Source: Aristolochia californica (Eukaryota > Streptophyta > Magnoliopsida > Piperales > Aristolochiaceae). Taken from it: a stretch of DNA of 64,000 bases. The first letter of the stretch is position 1, and each line of letters opens with the position of its first letter. The notes under the pieces were generated by a model, which was not told the DNA's origin, made no database searches, and worked only from the letters and a program-made list of their open reading frames with translations. Below, in pieces: positions 13,099 through 25,795 of this stretch. Both the position numbers and the translations under genes were made by a program. The stretch lies in the NCBI GenBank assembly GCA_029961685.1, contig JARWKL010000001.1, forward strand, positions 27,106,295-27,170,294. The letters run 5' to 3'.

Positions 13099-13119
13099 CG
13101 GGAAAAAGGGGGAGGCAGG
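13099..13119 (+). other. G-rich tract with slippage-prone G run
   Basis: Each monomer has CGGGAAAAAGGGGG followed by AGGCAGGG (here AGGCAGG). It has only three runs of three or more G, so a stable three-tetrad quadruplex is not predicted in most copies. The main G run varies in length between copies. It reaches eight G at 62,932-62,939, and the tract is extended by a local duplication at 46,898-46,910. It is the most length-variable site in the unit. Confidence 0.7.
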
Positions 13120-13553
13120 AATTTTTAACTGAGTCTTGACTCCCAATCCATAAGTCATTTCTTAGGGTAATATAGCCCGTTACGCATGATAAAACACATT
13201 ACAATCATAAATGATCGTTGGGTCAGCTTTTTGTAGATGGGCAAAATAATGGCTGGTCTGACTCGGGTAAGTATCCACCGCACCTTCAGTTGAGAATTTA
13301 ATGAGCGTTTGTTATTCTCTTCAAAAGCTTTGGATCGATAGGTGATTTGCATCTTTAACTTAAAACATGCATGTCCATTTTTAAAGCATGTGTGGAGGAA
13401 ATCTCTTTCCTATAAAATTCCAAGCTGTTGGGGTTGAACTAGTGGAATTTCCCAAACTTGGACAACAAAACTTTTGTGTTCATTTGTGGTGTGTGAATAA
13501 ATTTTCTTTACTTACATTTGTTATTGTTTTAAATTTTTTTCGTACTTGAACTC

Positions 13554-13569
13554 CAAAATTTTCATTTTG
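13554..13569. other. CAAAAT/ATTTTG hairpin in A-tract region
   Basis: CAAAAT and ATTTTG flank a TTTC loop, preceded by long T and A tracts. The element is kept in nearly all X-type units. In Y-type units it is CTAAAATTTTCATTTTG, with one fewer outer pair. The neighbouring A/T tracts could give intrinsic curvature, which is common in satellites and not tested here. Confidence 0.65.
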
Positions 13570-13679
13570 TTGTGATCTATTTGCCTTTTTGGTTTACGGG
13601 ATGAAGGGAGAGCAAAAACTCAAAGTTTTGTTTTAAGAAAAAAGAGTACATGTAGAATGGAAATGCACAATGCACAAAA

Positions 13680-14345
13680 GTAGAGACAGATACTTCCAAA
13701 GAGTTTCTGTAATTTTTAGGGATTGTAAGCTCTTCTTAGTTTTTTTATATCAGGATTTGCAATAGTCAGGGAAAAAGAGGGAGGCAGGGATTTTTAACTG
13801 AGTCGTGACTCTGAATCCATAAGTCATTTATTATGGTAATATAGCCCGTAACGCATGATAAATCACTTTACAATCATCCATGATCGTTGGGTCAGCTTTT
13901 TGTAGGTGGGAAAAATAATGGCTTGTTTAACTCGGGTAAATATCCCACCGCACGTTCACTTGACAATTTAATGAACGTTTGTTATTCTCTTCAAAACCTT
14001 TGGATACATAGGTGATTTGCATCTTTAACATGATTAAAACATGCAAATCCATTTTTTAAGCATGTGTGGAGGAAATCTCTTTCTTATAAAATTCCAAGCT
14101 ATTAGGGTTGAACTAGTGGAATTTCCCAAACTTGGACAACAAAACTTTTGTGTTCATTTGTGGTGTGTGAATAAATTTTCTTTTCTTACATTTGTTATGG
14201 TTTTTAATTTTTTTCCGTACAAGAACTCTAAAATTTTCATTTTGTTGTGATCTATTTGCCTTGTTGGTTTACAGGATGAAGGGAGAACGAAAACTCAAAG
14301 TTTTTATTTATGAAAAATGTGTACATCTAAAATCAAAATGCACAG
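13680..14345. repeat. Duplicated patch, partner ~18,382-19,048
   Basis: Offset about 4,702 bp, seven monomers. Shared rare variants are GATACTTCCAAAGAG, TTTTTTATATCAGGATTTG, GAGTCGTGACTCTGAATCC, AACATGATTAAAACATG, AAGCTATTAGGG, TATGGTTTTTAATTTT, CCGTACAAGAAC, TTGCCTTGTTGG and GAAAAATGTGTACATC. The pair spans a full unit boundary. Confidence 0.85.
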
Positions 14346-17300
14346 TGCACAAATGTAGAGAGAGATAATTCCAAAGAGATTCTATAATTTTTAGGGATTG
14401 TAAGCTCTTCTTAGTTTATATATATCAGGTTTTGCAATCGTCGGGAAAAAGGGGGAGGCAGGGATTTTTAACTGAGTCATGACTCCCAATCCATAAGTCA
14501 TTTATTAGGGTAATATCGCCCGTTACGCATGAGAAATCACTTTACAATCATCCATGATCGTTGGGTCAACTTTTTGTAGATGGGCAAAATAATGGCTGGT
14601 TTGACACGGGTATGTCTCCACCGCACGTTCTGTTGAGAATTTTATGAGAGTTTGTTATTCTCTTCAAAAGCTTTGGATCGATAGGTGATTTGCATCTTTA
14701 ACATGTTTAAAACATGCATGTCCATTTTTAAAGCATGTGTGGAGGAAATCTTTCCTATAAAATTCCAAGCTGTTGGAGTTGAACTAGTGGAGTTTCCCAA
14801 ACTTGGACAACAAAACTTTTGTGTTCATTTGTGGTGTGTGAATAAATTTTCTTTACTTACATTTGTTATTGTTTTAAATTTTTTTCGTCCTTGAACTCCA
14901 AAATTTTCATTTTGTTGTGATCTATTTGCCTTTTTGGTTTACGGGATGAAGGGAGAGCGAAAACTCAAAGTTTTGTTTTAAGAAAAAAGAGTACATGTAG
15001 AATGGAACTACACAATGCACAAAAGTAGAGAGAGATAATTCCAAAGAGTTTCTTTTAGGGATTGTAAGCTCTTCTTAGATTTTATATATCAGGTTTTGCA
15101 ATCGTCGGGAAAAAGGGGGAGGCAGGGATTTTTAACTGAGTCGTGACTCTCAATCCATAAGTCATTTATTAGGGTAATATGGCCCGTTACGCATGATAAA
15201 TCACTTTACAATCATCCATGATCGTTGGGTCAGCTTTTTGTTGATGGGAAAAATAATGGATTGTTTGACTCGGGTAAATATCCCACCGCACGTTCACTTG
15301 AGAATTGATTGAGCGTTTGTTTTTCTCTTCAAAAGTTTTGGATCCATAGGTGATTTGCATCTTTAACTTGTTTAAAACATGAAAATCCATTTTTTAAGCA
15401 TGTGTGGAGGAAATCTCTTTCTTATAAAATTCCAAGTTGTTAGGGTTGAACTAGTGGAATTTTCAAAACTTGGACAACAAAACTTTTGTGTTCATTTGTG
15501 GTGTGTGAATAAATTTTCTTTACTTACATTTGTTATTGTTTTAAATTTTTTCCGTACATGAACTCTAAAATTTTCATTTTGTTGTGATCTTTTTGCCTTT
15601 TTGGTTGACGGGATGAAGGGAGAGAGAAAACTCAAAGTTTTGATTTATGAAAAAAGTGTACATCTAAAATGAAAATGCACAGTGCACAAATGTAGAGCGA
15701 GATAATTCCAAGGAGTTTCTGTAATTTTCAGGGATTGTAAGCTCTTCGTAGTTTTTATATATCAGGTTTTGCAATCGTCGGGAAAAAGGGTTAGGCAAGG
15801 ATTTTTAACTGAGTCTTGACTCCCAATCCATAAGTCATTTCTTAGGGTAATATAGCCTGTTACGCATGATAAATCACATTACAATCATCCATGATCGTTG
15901 GGTCAGCTTTTTGTAGATGGGCAAAATAATGGCTGGTTTGACTCGGGTAAGTGTCCACCGCACGTTCAGTTGAGAATTTAATGAGCGTTTGTTATTCTGT
16001 TCAAAAGCTTTGAATCCGTAGGTGATTTTCATCTTTAGCATGTTTAAAACATGCATATCCATTTTTAAAGCATGTGTGGAGGAAATCTCTTTCCTATAAA
16101 ATTCCAAGCTGTTGGGGTTGAACTAGTGGAATTTCCCAAACTTGGACAACAAAATTTTTGTGTTCATTTGTGGTGGGTGAATAAATTTTCTTTACTTACA
16201 TTTTTTATTGTTTTAAATTTTTTCCGTACTTGAACTCCAAAATTTTCATTTTGTTGTGATCTATTTGCCATTTTGGTTTACGGGATGAAGGGAGAGCGAA
16301 AACTCAAAGTTTTGTTTTACGAAAAAAGAGTACATGTAGAAAGGAAATGCACAATGCACAAATGTAGAGAGAGATAATTCCAAAGTGTTTCTGTAATTTT
16401 TAGGGATTGTAAGCTCTTCTTAGTTTTTATATATCAGGTTTTGCAATCGTCGAAAAAAAGGGGGGGCGGGGATTTTTAACTGACTCTTGACTCCAAATCC
16501 ATAAGTCATTTATTAGGGTAATATAGCCCGTTACGCATGATAAATCACTTTAAAATCATCCAGCATCGTTGGGTCAGCTTTTTGTAGTTGGGCAAAATAA
16601 TGGCTTGTTTGACTCGGGTAAATATCCCACCGCACGTTCACTTGAGAATGTAATAAGCGTTTGTTATTCTTTTCAAAAGCTATGGATCCATAGGAGATTT
16701 GCATTTTTAACATGTTAAAAACATGCAAATCCATTTTTTAAGCATGTGTGGAGGAAATCTCTTTCTTATAAAATTCCAAGCTGTTAGGGTAGAACTAGTG
16801 GAATTTCCCAAACTTGGGCAACAAAACTTTTGTGTTCATTTGTGGTGTGCGAATAAATTTTCTTTACTTACATTTGTTATTTTTTTAAATTTTTTTTCGT
16901 ACATGAACTCTAAAATTTTCATTTTGTTGTGATCTATTTGCCTTTCTGGTTTACGGGATGAAGGGAGAGCGAAAACTCAAAGTTTTGATTTATGAAAAAA
17001 GTGTACATATAAAAAAAAAATGAAAAGTGCACAAATTTAGTGCGAGATAATTCCAAAGAGATTCTGTAATTTTTAGGGATTGTAAGCTCTTCTTAGTTTT
17101 TATATATCAGGTTTTGCAATTGTCGGGAAAAGGGGGGGGCAGGGATTTTTAACTGAGTCTTGACTACCAATCCACAAGTCATTTGTTAGGGTAATATAGC
17201 CCGTTACACATGATAAATCATTTTAAAATCATCCATGATCGTTGGGTCAGCTTTTTGTAGATGAGAAAAATAATGGCTTGTTTGACTCGGGTAAATATCC

Positions 17301-18381
17301 CACTGCACGTTCACTTGAGAATTTAATGAGCGTTTGTTATTCTCTTCTAAACCTATGGATCCTTAGGTGATTTGCATCTTTAACATGTTTAAAACATGCA
17401 AATCCATTTTTTAAGCATGTGTGGAGGAAATCTCTTTCTTATAAAATTCCAAGCTATTAGGGTTGAACTAGTGGAATTTCCCAAACTTGGACAACAAAAA
17501 TTTTGTGTTTATTTGTCGTGTGTGAATAAATTTTCTTTACTTACATTTTTTATGGTTTTAAATTTTTTTCCGTACATGAACTCTAAAATTTTCATTTTGT
17601 TGTGATCTATTTGCCTTTTCGGTTTACGGGATGAAAGGAGAGCGAAAACTCAAAGTTTTGATTTATGAAAAAAGTGTAGATCAAAAATGAAAATGCACAG
17701 TGCACAAATGTAGAGCGAGATAATTCACAAGAGTTTCTGTAATTTTTTGGGATTGTAAGCTTTTCTTAGTTTTTATGTATCAGGTTTTTTAATGGTCGGG
17801 AAAAAGGGGGATGCAGGGATTTTTAACTGAGTCTTGACACCCAATCCATAAGTCATTTCTTAGGGTAATATAGCCCGTTACGCATGATAAATCACTTTAC
17901 AATCATCCATGTTCGTTGGGTCAGCTTTTTGTAGATGGGCAAAATAATGGCTTGTTTGACTCGGGTAAATATCCTACCGCACTTTCAGTTGAGAATTTAA
18001 TGAGCGTTTTTTATTCTCTTCAAAAGCTTTGGATCCATAGGTGATTTGCATCTTTAACATGTTTAAAACATGCATATCCATTTTTAAAGCATGTGTGAAG
18101 TTAATCACTTTCCTATAAAATTCCAAGTTGGTTGGGTTGAACTAGTGGAATTTCCCAAAATTGGACAACAAAACTTTTGTGTTCATTTGTGGTGTATGAA
18201 TAAATTTTCTTTACTTACATTTGTTATTGTTTTAAATTTTTTTCGTACTTGAACTCCAAAATTTTTATTTTGTTGTGATCTATTTGCCTTTTTGGTTTAC
18301 GGGATGAAGGGAGAGCGAAAACTCAAAGTTTTGTTTTAAGAAAAAAGAGTACATGTAGAATGGAAATGCACAATGCACAAA

Positions 18382-19048
18382 AGTAGAGAGAGATACTTCC
18401 AAAGAGATCCTGTAATTTTTAGGGATTGTAAGCTCTTCTTAGTTTTTTTATATCAGGATTTGCAATCGTCGGGAAAAAGAGGGAGGCAGGGATTTTTAAC
18501 TGAGTCGTGACTCTGAATCCATAAGTCATTTATTAGGGTAATATAGTCCGTAACGCATGATAAATCACTCTACAATCATCCATGATCGTTGGGTCAGCTT
18601 TTTGTAGATGGGAAAAATAATGGCTTGTTTGACTCGGGTAAATTTCCGACCGCACGTTCACTTGACAATTTAATGAGCGTTTGTTATTCTCTTCAAAAGC
18701 TTTGTATCCATAGGTGATTTGCATCTTTAACATGATTAAAACATGCAAATCCATTTTTTAAGCATGTGTGGAGGAAATCTCTTTCTTATAAAATTCCAAG
18801 CTATTAGGGTTGAACTAGTGGAATTTCCCAAACTTGGACAACAAAACTTTTGTGTTCATTTGTTGTGTGTGAATAAATTTTCTTTACTTACATTTGTTAT
18901 GGTTTTTAATTTTTTTCCGTACAAGAACTCTAAAATTTTCATTTTGTTGTGATCTTTTTGCCTTGTTGGTTTACGGGATGAAGGGAGAGCGAAAACTCAA
19001 AGTTTTGATTTATGAAAAATGTGTACATCTAAAATCAAAATGCACAGT
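18382..19048. repeat. Duplicated patch, partner ~13,680-14,345
   Basis: Second copy of the seven-monomer-spaced block. It lies directly before the copy of the 12.26-kb patch, whereas in the first set it lies after it. The two neighbouring blocks therefore appear in swapped order at 12.3-14.3 kb and 18.4-20.2 kb. Confidence 0.84.
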
Positions 19049-19413
19049 GCACAAATGTAGAGCGAGATAATTCCAAAGAGTTTCTGTAATTTTTAGGGAT
19101 TGTAAGCTCTTCTTAGTGTTTATATATCTGGTTTTGCAATCGTCTGGAAAAAGGGGGAGGTAGGGATTTTTAACTGAGTCTTGACTCCCAATCCATAAGT
19201 CATTTCCTAGGGTAATATAGCCCGTAATGCATGATAAATCACTTTACAATCATCCATGATTGATGGGTCAGGTTTTGTAGATGGGAAAAATAATGGCTGG
19301 TTTGACTCGAATAAGTATCCACCGCACGTTCAGTTGAGAATTTAATGAGCATTTGTTATTCTATTCAAAAGCTTTGGATCCATAGGTGATTGCATCTTTA
19401 ACATGTTTAAAAC
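18743..19413. repeat. Representative B-Y monomer
   Basis: A complete B-type unit of 671 bp chosen to show the layout. The anchor ATGCAAATCC is at 18743. TATAAA is at 18787-18792, ACTAGT at 18814-18819 and AATAAA at 18872-18877. The Y-tail palindrome TGCACAGTGCA is at 19041-19051. GGATCC is at 19376-19381. B diagnostics visible here are GCAAATCC, the longer T run before AAGC, CTTATAAAA and TATTAGGGTTG. Y diagnostics are TGAACTCTAAAA-like sequence in the hairpin region, TGATTTATGAAAAA and GTACATCTAAAAT. Confidence 0.9.
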
Positions 19414-19648
19414 ATGCATCTCCATTTTTAAAGCATGTGTGGAGGAAATCCCTTTCCTATAAAATTCCAAGCTATTGGGGTTGAACTAGTGGAATTTCCC
19501 AAACTTGGACAAAAAGACTTTTTTGTTCATTTGTGGTGTGTGAATAAATTTTCTTTACATACATTTGTTATTGTTTTAAATTTTTTCCGTACTTGAACTC
19601 CAAAATTTTCATTTTGTTGTGATCTATTTGCCTTTTTGGTTTACGGGA

Positions 19649-20178
19649 TGGAGGGAGAGTGAAAACTCAAAGTTTTGTTTTAAGAAAAAAGATTACAAGT
19701 AGAATGGAAATGCACAATGCACAAAAGGAGAGAGAGATAATTCGAAAGAGCTTCTATAATTTTTAGGGATTGTAAGCTCTTCTTAGTTTTTATATATCAG
19801 GTCTTGCAATCGTCGGGAAAAACTGGGAGGTAGGGATTTTTAACTGAGTCATGACTCCCAATCCATAAGTCATTTATTAGGGTAATATAGCCCGTTACGC
19901 ATGATAAATCACTTTACAATCATCCATGATCGTTTGGTAAGCTTTTTGTAGATGGGCAAAATATGGCTTGATTGACTCGGGTAAATATCCCACCGCACGT
20001 TCACTTGACAATTTAATGAGCGTTTGTTATTCTCTTCAAAAGCTTTGGATCCATAGGTTATTTGCATCTTTAACTTGTTTAAAACATGCAAATCCATTTT
20101 TTAAGCATGTGTGGAGGAAATCTCTTTCTTATAAAATTCAAATCTGTTAGGGTTGAACTAGTGGAATTTCCCAAACTT
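19649..20178. repeat. Duplicated patch, partner 12,261-12,790
   Basis: Second copy, with a few substitutions (for example TCACTTGACAATTTAATGAGCG here against TCACTTAACAACTTAATGAGCT). It keeps the single-base deletion in CAAAATATGG that marks the pair. Confidence 0.85.
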
Positions 20179-21317
20179 GGACAACAAAACTTTTGTGTTC
20201 ATTTGTGGTGTGTGAATAAATTTTCTTTACTGACATTTGTTATTGTTTTAATTTTTTTCCGTACATGAACTATAAAATTTTCATTTTGTTGTGATCTATT
20301 TGCCTTTTTGGTTTACGGCATGAAGGGAGAGCGAAAGCTCAGAGTTTTTATTTATGAAAAAAGTGTATATCTAAAATAAAAATGAACAGTGCACTAATGT
20401 AGAGCGAGATAATTCCAAAGAGTTTCTGTAATTTTTAGGGATTGTAAGCTCTTCTTAGTTTTTATATATCAGGTTTTGCAATCGTCGGGAAAAAGGGGGA
20501 GGCAGGGATTTTTAACTTAGTCTTGACTCCCAAATCATAAGTCATTTCTTAGGATAATATAGCCCGTTACACATGATAAATCATATTACAATCATCCATG
20601 ATCGTTGGGTCAGCTTTTTGTAGATGGGCAAAATAATGGCTTGTTTGACTCGGGTAAATATCCACCGCATGTTCAGTTGAGAATTTAATGAGCGTTTGTT
20701 ATTCTCTTCAAAAGCTTTGGATCCATAGGTGATTTGCATCTTTAATATGTTTAAAACATGGATATCCATTTTTAAAGCATGTGTGGAGGAAATCTCTTTC
20801 CTATAAAATTCCAAGCTGTTGGGGTTGAACTAGTTGAATTTCCCAAGCTTGGACAACAAAACTTTTGTGTTCATTTTTGGTGTGTGAATAAATTTTCTTT
20901 ACTTACATTTGTTTTTGTTTTAAATTTTTTCCGTACTTGAACTCTAAAATTTTGATTTTGTTGTGATCTATTTGCCTTTTTGGTTTACGGGATGAAAGGA
21001 GAGCGAAAACTCAAAGTTTTTTTTTAAGAACAAAGGTCACATGTAGAATGGAAATGCACAATGCACAAATGTAGAGAGAGATAATTCCAAAGAGTTTCTA
21101 TAATTTTGAGGGATTGTAAGCTCTTCTTAGTTTTTATATATCAGGTTTCGCAGTCGTCGGGAAAAAGGGGGAGGCAGGGATTTTAAATGAGTCTTGACTC
21201 CCAATCAATAAGTAATTTCTTAGGGTAATATAGCCCGTTACGCATTATATATCACATTACAATCATCGATGATCGTTGGGTCAGCTTTTTTTAGATGGGC
21301 AAAATAATGGGTTGTTT

Positions 21318-21335
21318 GACTCGGGAATTTAATGA
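21318..21335. other. 28-bp deletion junction
   Basis: GACTCGGG joins directly to AATTTAATGAG. The usual TAAATATCCCACC...CACTTGAG segment is missing. Anchor spacing falls to 644 bp here. The break removes the site of the A/B frame-changing C. Confidence 0.85.
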
Positions 21336-21401
21336 GCAATTGCTATTCTCTTCAAAAGCTATGGATCCATAGGTGATTTGCATCTTAAACATTTTTAAAA
21401 C

Positions 21402-24400
21402 ATGCAAATCCATTTTTTAAGCATGTGTGAAGGAAATCTCTTTATTACTAAAATCCAAGCTGTTAGGGTTGAACTAGTGGAATTTCCCAAACTTGGACAA
21501 CAAAACTTTTGTGTTCATTTGTGGTGTGTGAATAAATTTTCTTTACTAACATTTGTTATTGTTTTAAATTTTTTTCCGTACTTGAACTCTAAAATTTTCC
21601 TTTTGTTGTGATCTATTTGCCATTTTGGTTTACTGGATGAAGGGAGAGCGAAAACTCAAAATTTTGATTTATGAAAAAAGTGTACATCTAAAATGAAAAT
21701 GCACAGTGCACAAATTTGGAGCGAGATAATTCCAAAGAGTTTCTGTAATTTTTAGGGATTTTAAGTTTTTCTTAGTTTTTATGTATCAGGTTTTGCAATC
21801 GTCGGGAAAAAGGGGGAGGTAGGGATTTTTAACTGAGTCTTAACTCCCAATCCCTATGTGATTTAATATGGTAATATAGCCCGTTATGCATGATAAATCA
21901 CTTTACAAACATCCATGATTGTTGGGTCAGCGTTTTGTAGATGGCCAAAATAATGGCTTGTTTGACTCGGGTAAATATCCCACCGCACGTTCACTTGAGA
22001 ATTTAATGAGTTTTTTTTATTCTCTTCAAAAGCTATGGATCCATAGGTAATTTGCATCTTTAACATGTTTAAAACATACAAATCCATTTTTTAAGCATGT
22101 GTAGAGGAAATCTCTTTCTTATAAAATTCCAAGCTGTTAGGGTTGAACTAGTGGAATTTCCCAAACTTGGACAACAAAAATTTTGTGTTCATTTGTGGTG
22201 TGTGAATAAATTTTCTTTACATACATTTTGTTATTGTTTTAAATTTTTTCCGTACTTGAACTCCAAAATTTTCATTTTGTTGTGATCTATTTGCCTTTTT
22301 GGTTTACGGGATGAAGGGAGAGCGAAAACTCAAAGTTTTATTTTAAGAAAAAAGAGTACATGTAGATTGGAAATGCACAATGCACAAACGTAGAGAGAGA
22401 TAATTCCAAAGAGTTTCTGTAATTTTTAGGGATTGTAAGCTCTTCTTAGTTTTTATATCTCAGGTTTTGCAATTGTCGGGAAATATAGGGGCAGGGATTT
22501 TTAACTGAGTCTTGACTCCCAATCCGTAAGTCATTTATTAGGGTAATATAACCCGTTACGCATGATAAATCACTTTACAATCATCCATGATCGTTGGGTC
22601 AGCTTTTTGTAGATAGGCAAAATAATGGCTTGTTTAACTCAGGTAAATATCCCACCGCACGTTCACTTGAGAATTTAATAAACGTTTGTTATTCTCTTCA
22701 AAAGCTTTGGATCCATAGGTGATTTGCATCTTTAACATGTTAAAAACATGCAAATCCATTTTCTAAGCATGTGTGGAGGAAATCTCTTACTTATAAAATT
22801 CCATGCTGTTAGAGTTGAACTAGTGGAATTTCCCAAACTTGGACAACAAAACTTTTGTGTTCATTTGTGGTGTGTGAATAAATTTTCTTTACTTACATTT
22901 GTTTTTGTTTTAAATTTTTTCCGTACTTGAACTCCAAAATTTTCATTTTGTTGTGATCTATTTGCCTTTTTGGTTTACGGGATGAAAGGAGAGCGAAAAC
23001 TCAAAGTTTTGTTTTAAGAAAAAAGTGCACATGTAGAATGGAAATTCACAATGCACAAATGTAGAGAGAGATAATTCCAAAGAGTTTCTGTAATTTTTAG
23101 GGATTGTAAGCTCGTCTTAGTTTTTAAATATCAGGTTTTGCAATCGTCGGGAAAAAGGGGGAGGCAGGGATTTTAAACTGAGTCTTGACTCGCCATCAAA
23201 ATGTGATTTATTATGGTAATATAGCGCGTTACTCATGATAAATCACTTTACAATCATCCATAATCGTTGGGTCAACTTTTTTAAGATGGGCAAAATAATG
23301 GCTTGTTTGACTCCAGTAATTATCCCACTGTACGTTCTCTTGAGAATTTAATGAGTGTTTGTTATTCTCTTCAAAAGCTAAGGATCCAAAGGTGATTTGC
23401 ATCTTTAACATGTTTAAAACATGCAAATCCGTTTTTAAGAATTTGTGGAGGAAATCTCTTTCTTATAAAAATCCAAGCTGTTAGGGTTGAACTAGTGGAA
23501 TTTCCTAAGCTTGGACAACAAAACTTTTGTGTTCATTTGTGGCGTGTGAAAAAATTTTCTTTACTTACATTTGTTATTGTTTTAATTTGGTTTCCATACA
23601 TGAACTCTAAAATTTTCATTTTGTTGTAATTTATTTGCCTTTTCGATTTACGGGATGAAAGGAGAGTGAAAACTCAAAGTTTTTATTTATGAAAAAAGTG
23701 TACATCGAAAATAAAAATGCACAGTGCACAAATGTAGAGCGAGATAATTCCAAAGAGTTTCTGTAATTTTTAGGGATTGTAAGGTCTTTTTAGTTTTTAT
23801 ATATCAGGTTTTGCAGTCGTCGGTAAAAAGCGGGAGGCAGGGATTTTTAACTGAGTCTTGACTCCCAATCAATAAGTCATTTATTAGTGTAATATAGCCC
23901 GTTACGCATGATAAATCACTTTACAATCGTCCATGATCGTTGGGTCAGCTTTTTGTAGATGGGCAAAATAATGGCTTGTTTGACTCAGGTAAATATCCCA
24001 TCGCACGTTCACTTTAGAATTTAATGAGCGTTTGTTATTCTCTTCAAAAGCTATGTATCCATACGTGATTTGCATCTTTGACTTGTTTCAAACAAGCAAA
24101 TCCATTTTTTAAGCATGTGTGGAGGAAATCTCTTTCTTATAAAATTCCAAGCTGTTGGGGTTGAACTAGTGGAATTTCCCAAACTTGGACAACAAAACTT
24201 TTGTGTTCATTTGTGGTGTGTGAATAAATTTTCTTTACTTACATTTGATATTGTTTTAATTTTTTTTCCATACATGAACTCTAAAATTTTCATTTTGTTG
24301 TAATTTATTTGCCTTTTCGGTTTACGGCATGAAGGGAGATTGAAAACTCCAAGTTTTGACTTATGAAAAAAGTGTACATCGAAAATAAAAATGCACAGTG

Positions 24401-25795
24401 CACAAATGCAGAGCAAGATAACTCAAAAGATTTTCTGTAATTTTTAGGGATTGTAAGCTCTTCTTACTTTTTATATATCAGGTTTTGCAATCGTCGGGAA
24501 AAAGGGGGAGGCAGGAATTTTTAACTGAATCTTTACTCCCAATCCACAAATCATTTCATAGGGTAATATAGCCCGTTATGCATCATAAACCACTTTACAA
24601 TCATCCATGATTGTTGGGTCAGCTTTTGTAGATGGGAAAAATAATGGCTTGTTCGACTCGGGTAAATATCCCACCGGATGTTCACTTGAAGGGAGAGCAA
24701 AAACTCAAAGTTTTTTTTTAAGAAAAAAGAGTACATGTAGAATGGAAATGCACATTGCACAAATGTGGAGCGAGATAATTCCAAAGAGTTTCTGTAATAT
24801 TTAGGGATTGTAAGCTCTTCTTAGTTTTTATAAATCAGGTTTTGAATTCGTCGGGAAAAAGGGGGAGGCAGGGATTTTTAACTGAGTCTTGACTCCCAAT
24901 CCATAAGTCATTTATTAGGGTAATATTGCCCGTTACGTATGATAAATCACTTTATAATCATCCATGATCGTTGGATCAGCTTTTTGTAGTTGGGCAAAAT
25001 AATGGTTTTTTTGACTCGGGTAAATATCCCAGCGCACATTCACTTGAGAATTTAATGAGCGTTTGTTATTCTCTTCAAAAGCTTTGGATCCATAGGTGAT
25101 TTGCATCTTTAACATGTTTGAAACATTCAAATCCATTTTTTAAGCATGTGTGGTGGAAATCTCTTTCCTATAAAATTCCAAGCTGTTGGGGTTCAACTAG
25201 TGGAATTTCCCAAACTTGGACAACAAAACTTTTGTGTTCATTTGTGGTGTGTGAATAAATTTTCTTTACTTACATTTGTTATTGTTTTAAATTTTTTCCG
25301 TACATCAACTCTAAAATTTTCATTTTGTTGTGATCTATTTGCCATTTTGGTTTACGGGATGAAGGGAGAGTGAAAAGTAAAAGTTTTGTTTTAAGAAAAA
25401 AGAGTAGATGTAGAATGGAAATGCACAATGCACAAATGTAGAGAGAGATAATTCCAAAGAGTTTTTGTAATTTTTAGGGATTGTAAGCTCTTTTTAGTTT
25501 TTTATATCAGGTTTTGCAATCGTCGGGAAAAAGGGGGGCCAGGGATTTTTAACTGAGTCTTGACTCCCAATCCATAAGTCATTTATTAGGGTAATATAGC
25601 CCGTTCCGCATGATAAGTCACTTCACAATCATCCATGATTGTTGGGTCAGCTTTTTGTTGATGGGAAAAATAATGGCTTGTTTGACTCGGGTACATATCC
25701 CACCGCACGTTCACTTGAGAATTTAATGTTCGTTTATTATTCTCTTCAAAAGCTTTGGATCCATAGGTGATTTGCATCTTTAACATGTTTAAAAC
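21402..25795. repeat. B-rich satellite segment with truncated monomer
   Basis: Anchors: 21402(B, Y tail), 22076(B, X), 22748(B, X), 23421(B, Y), 24094(B, Y), then 25125 (mixed head, X tail). Five B-type heads follow each other, with X tails on two of them, so the usual dimer order is absent. Between 24094 and 25125 the spacing is 1,031 bp instead of about 1,348. One monomer has lost its head and flanking sequence, with the junction at about 24,687. The head at 25125 has the B-like run TTTTTTAAGC but the A-like CCTATAAAA and GTTGGGGTT, indicating a switch within about 50 bp. Confidence 0.88.
24680..24700. other. ~317-bp deletion junction, headless monomer
   Basis: TTCACTTGA from the end of one monomer runs straight into GAAGGGAGAGC from the middle of the next. 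The bases TGA (24,687-24,689) could belong to either side, consistent with a microhomology join. The lost segment holds the BamHI site, dyad cluster, TATAAAA, ACTAGT and hairpin. The remainder of the second monomer (X tail) continues normally to the anchor at 25125. Confidence 0.87.

Larger units (their letters stand above)
12026..21401. repeat. A-B alternating satellite with shuffled patches
   Basis: Anchors: 12026(A), 12698(B), 13367(A), 14041(B), 14714(A), 15379(B), 16051(A), 16723(B), 17396(B), 18070(A), 18743(B), 19414(A), 20086(B), 20758(A). Types alternate strictly except for the B-B pair at 16723 and 17396. Heads and tails keep their normal pairing (A with X, B with Y). Several A units share GGCTGGTTTGACTCGGGTAAG before the anchor. 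Units are more diverged from each other than in domain 1, but two pairs of neighbours have near copies further along, annotated separately at 12.26 and 13.68 kb. The arrangement suggests an older four-monomer order disturbed by gain or loss of one unit near 16.7-17.4 kb. Confidence 0.88.

Noticed and set aside
13088..13103. CENP-B-box-like sequence in TTTTGCAATCGTCGGGA
   Set aside because: It matches seven of the nine core positions of NTTCGNNNNANNCGGGN. By my estimate one or two such matches are expected by chance per monomer on both strands, and two required core bases are wrong.
13099..13119. G-quadruplex in the G-rich tract
   Set aside because: Most copies have only three runs of three or more G, so the standard four-run pattern is not met. 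Some variants might reach it, but it is not a conserved feature.
18743..19413. Monomer made of two ~337-bp half-units
   Set aside because: I compared the two halves for shared motifs and found no convincing alignment. The periodicity stays at ~674 bp.
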